Source: Owenia fusiformis (Eukaryota; Annelida; Polychaeta; Sabellida; Oweniidae). Taken from it: DNA of 64,000 nt. Under the pieces are notes generated by a model. It saw only the letters and a program-made list of their open reading frames with translations. It did not search any database and was not told the origin of the DNA. The stretch covers positions 22,457,181-22,521,180 of the forward strand of contig CAIIXF020000010.1 in the NCBI GenBank assembly GCA_903813345.2. The letters run 5' to 3'. Both the position numbers and the translations under genes were made by a program. Positions 1 through 13,300 of this stretch are shown here, in pieces. How positions within the stretch are numbered: position 1 is the first letter of the stretch; every line of letters begins with the position of its first letter.

Positions 1-1372
1 AACGAGTCATTGGATACAAGCCGTTCTTCATCAATATCTGGCACCAAATCAAAATACAAAAAACCGAAAGTGCATGTTATGATGAGGACTCGTAAAAAGC
101 GACATAGGAAAAAGAAATCAGTATCCAGTATGAATGGTGCTAGTTCACATAATACAACAATAGAGGACCAGGAACAGGTTGATGAACTAATCAATGAACC
201 TGAAGATATTAAACCAGTACTTCCTAAATTAGATAAAGTAGACCCTATTGACACTCCTGCATTAGACATTGACCCTTGTGACCTTTCCCCTCAAAAATCA
301 GAAGCATCTCCAACACACAGTGTTAAATCACAACCCACATCCAAGAAGTCAGAACATGATGTTGATGAGAAATTACCTGACCTTGACATTGATATTTTCT
401 CATCTAAGAGAAAAAAGAGAGAGTCTGTGAACTCAGATGTGTCAGCTGATGGGGCACCACCTGTGTTACAACCATATTATAAAGGTGATGGAGCCATCCG
501 TCACCATAAAAGGAAATCTAACAAGGTCAAAAGACTCAAAAGTAAACATAAAAATATTTACGACCCAGCCTTTCTGGCTAAGGTTGAGGATATTATAAAA
601 TCAATTAACAAAATCACACTTGGAAAGGGATATTCTCACCCTGAACATTTACCTATTGCTTTCCAAATTGGTCCTATTGTCAAGAAAAAGAAATCAAAGA
701 AGGATCGAAGGGACAAAGAAAGGTCCTCAACAGAAGGAAGTACAAAATCTAGCCATAAGTCAAAATCACATAAAGACAAGTCTCGGTCTAAAGACTCTAA
801 AAACAAAGACAAAGAAAAGCATAAATCTAAAGAGAAATCTGAAAAGAAACACTCAGAACACATTACATTAGATACAGAACAAAGTAAGAAGGAATTAAAA
901 CATAAAGATAAAACTAAAATTAAAAAACCAAAGGAGAAAAAGGAAGAACCAGAAGTAAAAGTCAAACCAGACCAACCTGTGTTAAAAGATAAACCATCAA
1001 AACATAAAGATAAAGATGCTAAATCTAAACCAGATTTAAATCCTAAAGAGAAATCCAATAATAACCAACATACAGAGTCATCAAAGGTGATTACAACAGA
1101 ATCCGAGAAATCCAAACGTGGACGCAAAAAGAAGGTTCCTGTTGAAGATATGTCAATGACTTTATCAGATACAAGTACAGCCAGCCCAAACAGCCAACAA
1201 TGTCTACCATTGAAGAAAAGACACAAGTTGATCGCTGCAGCTGCTGCCAAAGAACAGGCAGAACTGATACAACACAAAGCTGATGTTGAAAAGTTAGACA
1301 AAGAGAAAAAGAAGCCAGGCCGTGCCAAGAAAAGAACAGCTAGTGAAAGTGATCTTGATCTTTCAAAGCAAG
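1..1372 (+). CDS. ASH1L: ASH1L exon: Lys/Ser-rich N-terminal region (5' end off-window)
   Basis: The frame is open from base 1, so the exon or its continuation begins upstream; no start codon can be assigned. It encodes highly basic, disordered sequence with long K/S/D/E tracts, a short more ordered stretch around bases 560-670 ([15 protein letters not shown]), and basic RGRKKK and PGRAKK AT-hook-like motifs near 1110-1335. The donor AAG|GTAATG at 1373 leaves a phase-1 end that joins the 2982 exon as a Gly codon. The opposite strand also shows a long open frame here (636-1391), which is an artefact of AT-rich lysine codons. Confidence 0.85.
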
Positions 1373-4300
1373 GTAATGTATGGATGCGCAAACTAAAAAC
1401 TAGCTTTTTTGATATATTCAGAATTTAGGTCAAAATTCATAGTTGTATATCTACAGGGTGAGCCACAAATTATATTGTGTATCATTTTAAAGATAAATAA
1501 TTTCCCAACAATATGACTCCATCTGATTGAAAAACCTTTGTTTTCATGTGGAGCTGGAAGCTAAACTGATACCAGGGGTGTCATGGTCGACCAAAAATCA
1601 AAAAATGTATAATTTCTGAATTTCCCTTCACATCGCAGTCACAGCTGCACTATATATGTTATTGGTGAATTTTAAACTAAACTTGTATAAATGTACCTCT
1701 TTTGAAGGTGCCAAAGTTCAAATTTCCATCCATTTTCCATAATTTGGAAATCCAGTGAATATTATACTGTTGGCCCGATTTTGTTCATATTTTGTACACA
1801 TATACCTTATTGGAATAGAAGTTCTGCTCGAAATCTTATTTTCAAAATGGCCGCTCATTTGAAAATGGCGGCCATTTTAGTGCAGATTTTTATGTCAGCA
1901 TCATTGGGTGATGAAAAATCTAACTTGAAAATGAAGTTTCAGAAAAATTATTATGGAATAAATAGGTTATTGATGGTCATGATGGAATATGAATTTTTCC
2001 TCGAGAAAATATGATATTAGCCTCGGAAAATATCATGTTGACACTCGAGCTATCACCCTTGGTCAATATGATAATTTCCTTGGCCAATATGATATTTTCC
2101 TCGGAATAAATTTCATATTCCATCCCTCCCATTAAATATATTTATCCCACCGAACAAAGTTCGAGGGGATATAGAGAAGCCGTTCGTTTGTCTGTATGTC
2201 CGGGCGATAAATCCAATACCGGTTGACTGATTTGGTTCAAATTTTATAGGCTTATGCCTTATGAGTGTAGGACCTCTGCTCGAGAATGAATATTCAATAT
2301 GGCCGCTCAATTCAAAATGGCCACCATTTTTCGTAAAAAATATAATCGTTGATAACTCAAATACAAGTTGACGGATTTGGTTCAAATTTTATATGCTGAT
2401 ACCTAGGGACAAAGGAGTTTCGCACTAAAATAGATTTTCAAGATGGCCACTTAATTTCAAAATGGCGGCCATTTTTCGTAAAAATATGTAATCTTTGATA
2501 ACTCAAATACCAGTGAACGGATTTGGTTCAAATTTTATATGATGATGCTTAGGGACACAGTAGCTCTGTTCAATAAATAATTTTCAAGATGGCGGCTGAA
2601 TTTCAAGATGGTGGCCATTTTTCGTAAAAAACGTAATCTTTGATAACTCATATACCAGTGAATGGATTTGGTTCAAGTTTAATATGATGATGCCCAGTTC
2701 ACAATGGTATAAACTAACTTTGTGCCAAATTTCATGCTTCTATCACAAAGTGCACAAACATTTCAACATTTACACTAGCTATAATAAGCATAATATGTTT
2801 TGTTCGGTGGGATTTGCTACTCCGTGGAGTTGCTGTTTTTCTAGTTAATTTTGTGAGTTATTCAGTATACATAATTCAGTATACATATACAAGTACATAT
2901 ATGTGAGTTATCAGTTTAGATTATATTATTTAATGCCTCAGTAGATTAAATGCTAATACAGATGTAAAAATGTGTCTTCAGGAAGTGCAAGTGCTGTTAC
3001 GACTGAGGCTGCCATCCCAGAAGAGGCCAACAAAGGTGCACCGCAGACCACACTCAATGCAGTCATACCCACCAAGAAAGGCAAAAAATCTAAACTAGAT
3101 CCAGATATAAATACAGACTCTGTGCCATTAAAAACTAAATCCAAGAAGCCAGGTCCCCAACCGAAGGATTCAAGTAAAGCTATTGAATTAGCTCCACCAT
3201 CTCCAAAGAAAATGAAGAAGGGAGCTGGTGAACCTTCATCTAGCACCACTTCAGACCCAATAAAAAATTCAAAGAAAAAGAACCTTAAGAAAATTAAAAG
3301 TGTGTCACCCACAAGAAAAATTGATAAAACAGTCCCTAAAGACATTGATGCTCCTGTGAAGCCTCTAAAACGAGGTCCAGGAAGGCCCCCTAATCCAAAT
3401 AAACCTAAAAAGGTCCCTGGGCGTAGGCCTGGTAGACCTATGGGAAGCAAAAACAAATCTCCAAAACTAGATGTATCAAAAGACTCAAATGATAAAATTT
3501 CAACTCCTAAGTCTTCACCGAGCAAAGTAGTTGACTCAGAATCACCTAAGAAAAGAGGCCCAGGGAGACCCCCTAAGGATCCCAATAAGATCTCACCCAA
3601 TAAATCAAACTCTCCTGAAGTACCTTTGAAAAAACGAGCTGGTCGACCTCCAAAATATCTCAGCAAGTATGATACAATGCTGGATCCTGCGGCAAAGTTG
3701 TTGAATAAAGCCAAAGTAACAAAAGCAAAGACTGTGAAGCGCAAAAAGAAGGGTGAGGTTGAGAAATGTGAAATTGGAGTAGGAACTGATGATCTTGTGG
3801 AGTATATGGGGCAAGGTTTAATGCACCCCTATGTAATGGGAATGCCTTTGATGACTCCTTTGCCTATGGCAGGTGCCCTTCCCCCAGGTGGTGCTCTACC
3901 CCCTGGTATGTTACCAGCTGGAGCTCAAATCCCCCCACAATATGCAGGAGTTATACGCTCCACTAAAGAGCTTTATCCTCAGAACCCAGAAGCATCTGCA
4001 GCTATGTCAAATTCGGCTCCAACAACTAATTCAACACCAAAGCAAGCAATGGCTGCAGCTCCATGCGAAGCCCAAGTTACTATGGAAGAAAACGAAACTG
4101 TGATACAGTGTAATTCTAAAGTGAAATCACAGGATATATCAAGTTCAATGGATACATCTCTTGACTCCTCTAAGTCTGAAATGGATCAGAATCTGTCCGT
4201 AGGAAGCAGCTTGAATGCCACTCAGGATGAGGTTCCAGAAAGTTCTAAAGATACATTGGATACCACAACTACAAACAATCTATCAAAAGCATCAGAAGAT

Positions 4301-7300
4301 AAGGATTGTTCCAATTCTGATACTTCCAAAGAATCTTCTGACATGAAGTCAACTTTTGATATTACAGCTGGGTCAAATGTAGAAAATTCCATAGATTCAA
4401 ATGAAAAAATGCTCTGTTGTAATGATACAAACAATACTAACGATTCAGTTGACATTGAAAAAACAAAAGATTCTGTAGACTTTGAAAAAACAAAAGACTC
4501 TGAAGAAACAGAAACAACAATTGATTCTGTTGATATTGAAAAAAATGATTCAAAATCAAATGAGATAAACAATACAAAAAGTTCAAATGATCCAGACGAT
4601 ACAAATGATTCTAATCATACAGACAATATTAAAGATTCAACCGTGGAAGAAAAATCAAATGAATCACTTGATACCCCATCCATATCTTCCAGAGGATCTG
4701 TAAATGAATCTCATAGTGATGTGAACTCAAGTGTCGTCAACATAACCAGTGAGATTAACAAAACTGAAGAAACTATACCAAGTGATCTAAATGAGAGTCA
4801 GTCTTCAGATTTACAGCATGAGACGATGACTACCCAAAGTGAAAATAATTCACATGATGAAACCAAAAATGATAGCAAAGACTCCGAAACAGCGAATTAT
4901 AAATCTGAAAAGGACTTATGCGAAGGTAAAGACATTGAAAGCTCATGTAATATCTCAACAAACATCTCAGAACAAGAAACATCTGAAAGCAAAGACAATA
5001 CTGGTATTAATGAATCTTCATCTAAATCCCCATTACAAGGTGTATCAAGTGCTAAAAATTCACCAACCAAGGATAGTATTAAACACAGTGATACTGAAAT
5101 AGCTTCAGGTAATAAGGGAACTGACCAACAAAGTCCTGGGAAAACGATTATAGCTCAGAGTCACTCAAATCCAATCAGAATAGAGTTTACTGATAAGGAC
5201 CTATCTGAGGCTAAGGAAGGACTTGAAGGTAAAGATAAACAGATCAGGAGTAGTACACCAACTGAGGAAATCTGTACTAGGGAAACTGCAACTAAACACA
5301 TCATTCCTTCAAAAATTAGAAAAGGCTCTCGGCGATCTACAGAGAGTCCAAATCGAAATCTGTTTGATGATATGCCTAAACCTACTGACACTTCAACTAA
5401 TAAGAAAAAGAATGCTGTTATTCAAAGTAAGTTAAAGACAAGGAACATAAAGGATTCTCCATTGAAGAAACGCCCTGTTATAAGTGAGAATCAGACACCT
5501 AATTCTTCAAAGTCTAAAAGTGCTAGTGCCAATGGTCCTCAATTCCAAAATGCATTTGAGCAGTTTATTAGTATGAAAGAACCTGGAGTAACACAGGAAA
5601 CAACACAAAATACAGAAGAAACATTAGATGATGCCATAGACCCTGAACCAAAATGTTCAGAACATGAGCAGGTGGAGCCATCCTCAGATTGTGAAAATTG
5701 TGCCAAACTTTGTGAATCTACTTCAAAAAGAGGAAGAAGGAATTCTCAATTGAACTCTAAGCCTATTGTTATTTTAGATAAACTGCAGCAAAAAGAGAAG
5801 GCTAAGGGTCGCAAAAGGCAGCATAGTGCAGATACTCCTAATAATACTGAAACCATGGATAATAGTGTGGATGGTATCATAGAGAATGAAAGTGTGGTTA
5901 AAGACATAGTGGAGCCCTTGTTGAAAAAGACCAAAAGCAAAGGCCCTAAAAGTAAAAAGTACATACTCCCTAGTGAAACAGAAAGTCAGAGTGACAGGTA
6001 ATTATACATGTATCCTAAAATGCAACAAAAATATGTTAAAAATGTCATTACTGGGTATAATTCATTAAGCAATCAAAATTATTGAAATACAAAAGTGTAA
6101 TATCATGAAAATTATACAGTATGTATGTCCTAAAGTTGACCAATCAAATCGTTGCCTATGCTATAGCATGGAGGAACCTATTGCCAGTGAACAACTACCT
6201 TAATGAAATTGATGATATGGAAGGCATTATAGTGTATGACATGAAGCATAAACCACATATAAAAAGCATCACACTCATATATCTTTTAAGTGGACGATCT
6301 GTTTTTTGTTAATTGATAACATATTTTTTAGAAAAAACCTCTGTGTTATTGTTTTGCGGCTCATTTGGGAGACAATAGGTACACATATACAGTTTGCTAC
6401 ACTGTATATGTGTATGTACACTAAACTAAATAGCCTGAATGACAATTTCTGAGTCCATGTAATTATTCATTTCAGTGATCCACCTAAGATAAAGAAGAAA
6501 AAAACAAGTAGTCTTCCCAAGAAGAAGTATCAGAAATGTGGAATATTCTCAGCAATCTACAAAATTGATCAGTAAGTGTACAATATTAATCTAAGTGCAA
6601 AAGATAGATCATTAAGTGTACGCAATAGATTAGTATAATGTATACAAAATATTTCAGTAATTGTACAAAGACATATTTATTAAGGACATATCTGTTAGTG
6701 TACAAAATGATCAGTAAGTGTTTAAGATAGATGAGTAAGTAAGTATCACTGTCATAAATTGGTAAGAAAAGCACCTAACAGACCTAACCTAATTTTCCAT
6801 TTCATAAAAATAAATCTTCCAGATTTGTTGAATTTTCTCGCCGAAACTACCTCCCCCTCCACTCTGTGCTCAGACCACAGAATATGCCTCATAATATCAG
6901 AGCATGTTTCAGGTGAAACAGAAAGATGCCATGAGTATCAGAATGTCTCTTGACATTTATCTTTGAAAATCATTAACTGGCAAGCAATAAATGAATAAAG
7001 TAGAAGATGATTTATTAATGTTTTATGTAGCTAGAACAATTAATGTTATAATTGATTTTGAGTTCACTATTGTATTAATAGCATTTCTTACGAGGATTCT
7101 TAATGTGTAAGGGCCAAAGTAACCTCGCTCACATATGTTTTTACTGATGTTATGATGAGTTTTTGCACAATCATCATATTATGTGGCTAATGTGTAAACA
7201 ACATGCCTTTGTCCTGTTAGGCTATAAAATACACAAGACATCCCTTCCCATGTCAAATTAGTGAAAATGATAGGTATATCTCATACACAAGAGATCCCTT

Positions 7301-10300
7301 CCCACAATGCTTTTCAAGTAATTGAAAATGAGTGTTGTCTTGTATACAACATTTACTTACCACAGGTCTATAAGAGTGGAGGTGATGTCAAGGAAAGCAT
7401 TCTCCCATGAGTCACTTAATAGCAAATTGAACTTATTAGCATAGATTAGTAGATCATACAATTTATAACTCCGAGCTGGAGTCTCAGGCATTTTCTGATT
7501 TCTCTTAATATCTGGAACAACCATGCAATTATCTGTCTCATATAAAAGATTTGCTGGTTTTATGTCCTCTAAGTTCAACCTTTATTAGGCCATAAATAAG
7601 AGATTAGTTTGTATCCTGTTGATACATGGCATCAGATGACCATGTGTAGGCTAGAAAACTGAGCTTTATGTCTGTTTTGCTTATTCCATGCAAGATCGCT
7701 TTGATCTGACTTGCTGAATGATAAAAGTTTCGATAATATGTTAATGTAAAATCTAAAGATGGTACATTTGTAGAAACTTAAGCAGTTTTAGAGATTTCTC
7801 TCTGAAGTAAGATGTTTTCACTCTCTGACTTTTTATTTCACCAGCACAATTGGTGATATATTATTATAGTCTCAAACATTTTTGTGGATGGTGTGGGGTG
7901 TTTGGTGTCTGTCAGTTGGTATTCAGTGTCTGTAACAAATGGCAGGTGTGACATTTTGCATTTGCCTTGTTTTAAATGTGGTGCATTTCTACATGTTGAA
8001 TAATCTTTAAATCTATCATAAACATGAGATATTTGTACATGTATATAATTTATTGAACAACCCTCGTATATAAAGTGATCTTTTCCAGGAAGGACAAATC
8101 CAACAACAACAGTAGTAGCAAAGATAAATCCTCAATATCTGTGAGTGGGGAGGAAGATTGTGGCCTTCTCCCCATCCCACTTTATGAATTTGGCAAACAT
8201 TTCATGGAGAAGGAGGCTGATTTTCAGCTGCCTTATGACATCTGGTGGCAACATAAACACAAGAAAGCATCAGCAAGTGAACCAGCTGGCAAAGAACTGA
8301 TCCAGAATCACTATAAATACAAGAAAATCAGAACAAGTAAGTGATTTTAGGAAACTTCACAAAAAATAAATAGCAAAAAACGCTATTTCAGTTTTGAAGA
8401 TACTTGATTTTGCAAAGATGACATTTTAGTAAATCAAGTACAGATGTCTTGTTAATTTTACATTTTCTTCATATTTCAGATGTTTATGTTGATGTTAAAC
8501 CTGTCTCTCGTGACGAGTGTCACCCGTGTAACTGTCGATATCCTGCTGACCAATCACAGAAGGCCTGTACAGATGACTGTTTGAATCGTATGATGTATGC
8601 TGAGTGTTCACCACAGGCGTGTCCATGTGCAGAGAGATGTGGAAACCAGCGTATCCAGAAACATGAGTGGGCTCCAAACCTAGAGAAATACATCACAGCA
8701 AATAGAGGTTATGGTGTTCGTACCAATGGAAAAATTACTGCAAGTAAGTTAGTTCCATAATGTTCATAGAATTCACAATTTTCTATTTTGTTGATTTTTA
8801 TATCACTAACAGGTGCCTTGTTGTTATCAAAGCCATCCCTTTTTGCACTTTTGTAACCATTTTCCATAACTTATTAGTGACATTTTGTCAAGTTTAAATA
8901 CCTTGTTCTTCATGCAATCTGCATGTTATATGATCACTTATATCTTGCCAGTTTTAACACAATGAATTTGTGAATTAATAATTCCATGCTTTTGAATTTA
9001 TTTCAGACCAGTTTATCCTTGAGTATGTTGGTGAGGTTGTCAGCGAACAAGAGTTCCGTAGACGTATGACTGAAAATTATTCAAAGGATAATCACCATTA
9101 CTGTTTGAACCTGGATAGCGGCATGGTGATTGATGGTTATCGTCTTGGCAACATTGGTCGCTATGTCAACCACTCATGCGGCCCAAACTGTGAGATGCAG
9201 AAATGGTACGTTGGTTTAAAACAAGTGTTCATTGTCTTGTTTGAAGTCTTGTCCCACCTCCCACCATCTATTTCCCTACCAGTATGGAGTAGATAATGGA
9301 TAATGGAGGAAGGGGTGAATTCAAGTACAGTGTACTTGATGCAAGACTGTTTACATATGAGGTTTGGTTCTCATTGAAGATTACTAACCAGACCGTAATT
9401 GTGTCAGCAAATTTTGGAAATTGGTGATATATTATGACGCCTACTGTTTATTTTACGTTTTCTTACTCCCTGTGATTTAGCCTTAAAATTGTGATTCTTA
9501 AAAGAATAAATCAACTATCAAAGCTTTTTATGTCCCCACCACATAGTGTGGGGCCATATTGTCGGCCTAGGCGCGTCCGTCTGTCTGTCCGTCTGTCTGT
9601 CTGTCCGTCTGTCTGTCCGTACGTCCGGCAGTTTTCTCCAAAACCGCTACAGATATCACCTTCAAATTTTCAGGGATAACTTATGAGTGCATACAGATGT
9701 GGATGAAAAAAAATTAACTCGAAACCTACTTCCTGTCGGCCATTTTGAAGTCAAATGCTAAAATCCTTGTCTGCAAACTTTAAGAAAAACTGCTTCACAG
9801 TTGCTTTTAAAACTTTAACATCTTGTTCAGCTCACTTCATTCTAGATCTGATTAGGTTTTGGACCTGCTAGCTCAGTCATGTCAGCCATTTTGAATGTCT
9901 TAAGAAAAGTTAGCGCGCGATAATACTTTGTATCATATTGAATGGTGTTTTTGAGTTTTCATACTTTAACTATTTAGTAGCTTTATAAATAATTTCAGAT
10001 GTACTTTGCTGTAAAAGCCTACTTTATTGTTAACAGTAGTTATATGTGATAATTTTGTAAAAAGAAATCAGCAAAAACTCATAAGGACTTTTTTATTGTC
10101 GGCCATTTTGGATTTTTCGGTCCTAAAATCTTGTCTGTGAAGTCTTGTCTGCGCATTTTCAGGTGAACCGTTTGGTGGATCAATTTCAAATTTTCAGGGA
10201 TGATTCTTAGTATAAAAATCTAGATCTCATTAGTTTTTTGGCATTCTGGGTAAATGTCAAGGCAGCCATTTTGGATTTTCCGTCCTAAAATCTTGTCTGT

Positions 10301-13300
10301 AAAGTCTTGTCTACTCGTTTTCAGGTGAACTGTTTCGTAGATCAATTTCAAATTTTCAGGAATGATTCTAAGTATGAAAATCTAGAACTGATTAGTTTTT
10401 TTGCATTCTGGGTAAATGTCAAGGCAGCCATTTTGGATTTTCCGTCTTAAAATCTTGCCTGTAAAGTCTTGTCTAAGCGTTTTTAGGAGAACGGTTTGAT
10501 AGATCAATTTCAAATTTTCAGGGATGATTCTTTGTATGAAAATCTACATCTGATTACTTTTTTTGCATTCTGCGTAAATGTTAAGGCAGCCATTTTGGAT
10601 TTTCTGTCCTAAAATCTTGTCTGTAAAGTCTTGTCTACCCGTTTTCAGGTGAACCGTTTAGTAGATCAATTTCATATTTTCAGGGATGATTCTTAGTATG
10701 AAAATCTACAAACAGATTAGTTTTTTGACATTCTTGGTAAATGTCAAGGCAGCCATTTTGGATTTCCCATCCTGAAATCTTGTCTGTAAAGTCTTGTTTA
10801 CATGTTTTCTGGTTAACTGTGTGACGGATCAATTTCAAATTTTCAGGGGTGGTTCTTAGTATGAAAATCTAGAACTGACTAAATTTTTGGCATTCTGGGT
10901 AAATTTTAAGGTGGCCACTTTGGATTTTCCGTCCTCAAATTGTGTTGGTAAAGTCTTGTCTACTCATTTTCAGGATAACCATTTCACAGGATCACCACTT
11001 GGTGGGGACATTTTGTACACATTTGTGTTCTTGTTTAACATTGTATCAATGTGGATTTAGCCCAACATTTTCAGAAAAGCTAAAAATCCTTGAGAATTGA
11101 ATAAAATGAAATAACTGTATAAATTAAAGTTCTTCTAATAAAAAACTATACATAGTTCAATTCAAACATGATATAAAATAGAAGAAAATGTAAATCCTTT
11201 GTGGAAAAGTATGCAAATCTCTTGAAACCTCATTAAAAATTATACTTCAGCGAGATTTCAAAGCTATACAGCAAATGGTTAATTGAATTGCCTCACAATG
11301 ATGAAAGACCTAAAGCTATTGTCTAATGTATATAAAATGAAATAAAATGCAACTTTGAACATGAATACATACATGACATACTATCTATGGAATATGATAC
11401 TTTTAACATTTTCATACTCTGCCCTTTTATTTTATTGAATTGCCTTTGAATTAAATGTATTCAAAACCAAGATTCATGTATTATTTATTAGATACAAGAG
11501 TAGAGAGACTACAATAGTGAGTGATTATAAGTCAACATACATGAATACAATCAATTGAAGTGCTTCAACAAATATTGGAAAAGAGTAGGACTGCACTTTT
11601 CAATAAATTGCATTTTATAATTGTAAAGTTCAATTGTTTTATTTCTGTTGTCAAGACAAATACATTAATTGATAGAAATTCATTAAACGTGACAATATAT
11701 TTTGTGTAGGAACAGAAATATGGGGTGATCCAAAAAAGTGAACTTTTGCAACGAGTTATATCTCAGTTATTACACAAATTAAAGGGCTAATATTCTCACA
11801 TATTCTCACATTATCAAAAATTATATAGGACATTAATAAAGCTAGAAATGTAGATATCGAAAAAGCACATGGCAGCAATCATGGCAGCCTTTACACACTA
11901 TTTTACGATTTTTGCTATAACTTGGAAAGTAGTGGAGCGATTGTGTTCATATTTGATATGTGAATACTATAAGCATGGCACACTGTCTAATGACACTTTT
12001 GGTAGAAGCATCCATTTTGAAAAATGGCCACCATTTTTATGTGTGTTTGATATTCATATTTGATATGTGAATACTCGTAAGCATGGCACACTGTCTCATG
12101 ACATTTTGGCAAGTAGGTGGCCATTTTGAAATTACATATTTTAAATTACATTTTGTTATAACATATTACACTTTCTGATGACTATTTGGCCATAATGGTT
12201 GCCTTTTTTGTATGTTGTTATATGATTTTTGCTATATACATTTGTACTTTCTTTATAAAATTGTTGTCTAGTTTTATATAGAGTTTGATGTGGTTCTTCA
12301 TTCAGCATTGATATATTTATAACTTTCATTTCCTTGTTTGGAGTGTTACCATAACACAAGTCTTTTCTACAAAACAAAAGAATTAACAATACAACAAAAA
12401 TAAACTTCAATAAAGCACCAAGATATCCTATCAAATTATTCAGGTAATATGGGATAAAATACTAGATAACTAAGGAATGACATAATCAATGGAAAAAACT
12501 GATTTGACCCAATTTCAACTACTGTCGGTGAATACTACCCTGTAAGTCTAAATATTTTCTGGAAACAGTCCCCCATTATATCTGTGTCAATGTGTTTGTA
12601 GGAATGTGAATGGTGTATACAGGATTGGGCTGTTTGCATTGAAAGATATAGAGCCTGGGACAGAACTCAACTATGACTACAACTTTGATGCCTTCAACCT
12701 AGATAGCCAGGTATGTATGCAGTCAAACAATAATGCAGTGTATTACAGTACATGTTTTTTCAAAAAATTTTAATCATCAAAAGATTAGATCCCTTCCAAG
12801 GGTTCCTTAAAGCTAAGGGATAGTGAAATGGCAATCGTAAACAAATTGCACATTTATATTTGAATATATCTTAGTTTTTAGTCAAACAAGTTGCAAATAT
12901 TTGACAAAAGCACGGTGTTTCATTTTGCTCAAATAATGCTTAACCTAGAGATAGTAGCACTTGCAAAAGTACTATTTCAGTGAAGGATGATAATGTTTTT
13001 TCTTCCAGCAAATCTGTAAATGTGGTAGTGATAAATGTCGAGGTGTAATGGGTGGAAAATCACAACGTCTTAACGGACTCGTGAAAACAGATCAGCCCTC
13101 AAGAAATAAAGGTCGACCATGCAGGGACAAGAGGAAATCCAAACATAGGAAAGGCAGAGAGAAGGAAAAGGTAACTTAATATTTTTAGCAATTGCACTGG
13201 TGATCCGCTCGATTACACTGGTTACAAAATGTTGGAACGTCGAAGGTACGATTTTTCTTTTTTCCTTATTTCACGCGTTGTTGGCAGAATCCCTACGACG

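Larger units (their letters stand above)
9206..12601 (+). other. ASH1L intron splitting the SET domain; repeat-filled
   Basis: A 3.4-kb intron inside the SET coding region. It contains the TGTCCCCACC element at 9531-11010, an AT-rich unique stretch (11040-11730), and a pearl-like core fragment at about 11830-12150 (GTAGTGGAGCGATT, ATAAGCATGGCACACTGTC and AAAATGGCCACCATTTTT) without recognisable element ends. No coding sequence was seen. Confidence 0.6.

Noticed and set aside
636-1391. 251-codon minus-strand open frame opposite the ASH1L exon
   Set aside because: It is Ser/Phe/Leu-rich, the mirror of Lys/Ser/Asp codons on the plus strand, has no domain, and the plus strand is clearly the ASH1L coding frame with matched splice phases.
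1453-1600. Second mariner-like MITE starting CAGGGTGAGCCA
   Set aside because: No matching inverted end was found downstream, so only a solo end can be claimed.
2953-3744. 263-codon minus-strand open frame opposite the AT-hook exon
   Set aside because: Phe/Leu/Gly-rich mirror of the KRGPGRP-rich coding strand; low-complexity shadow.
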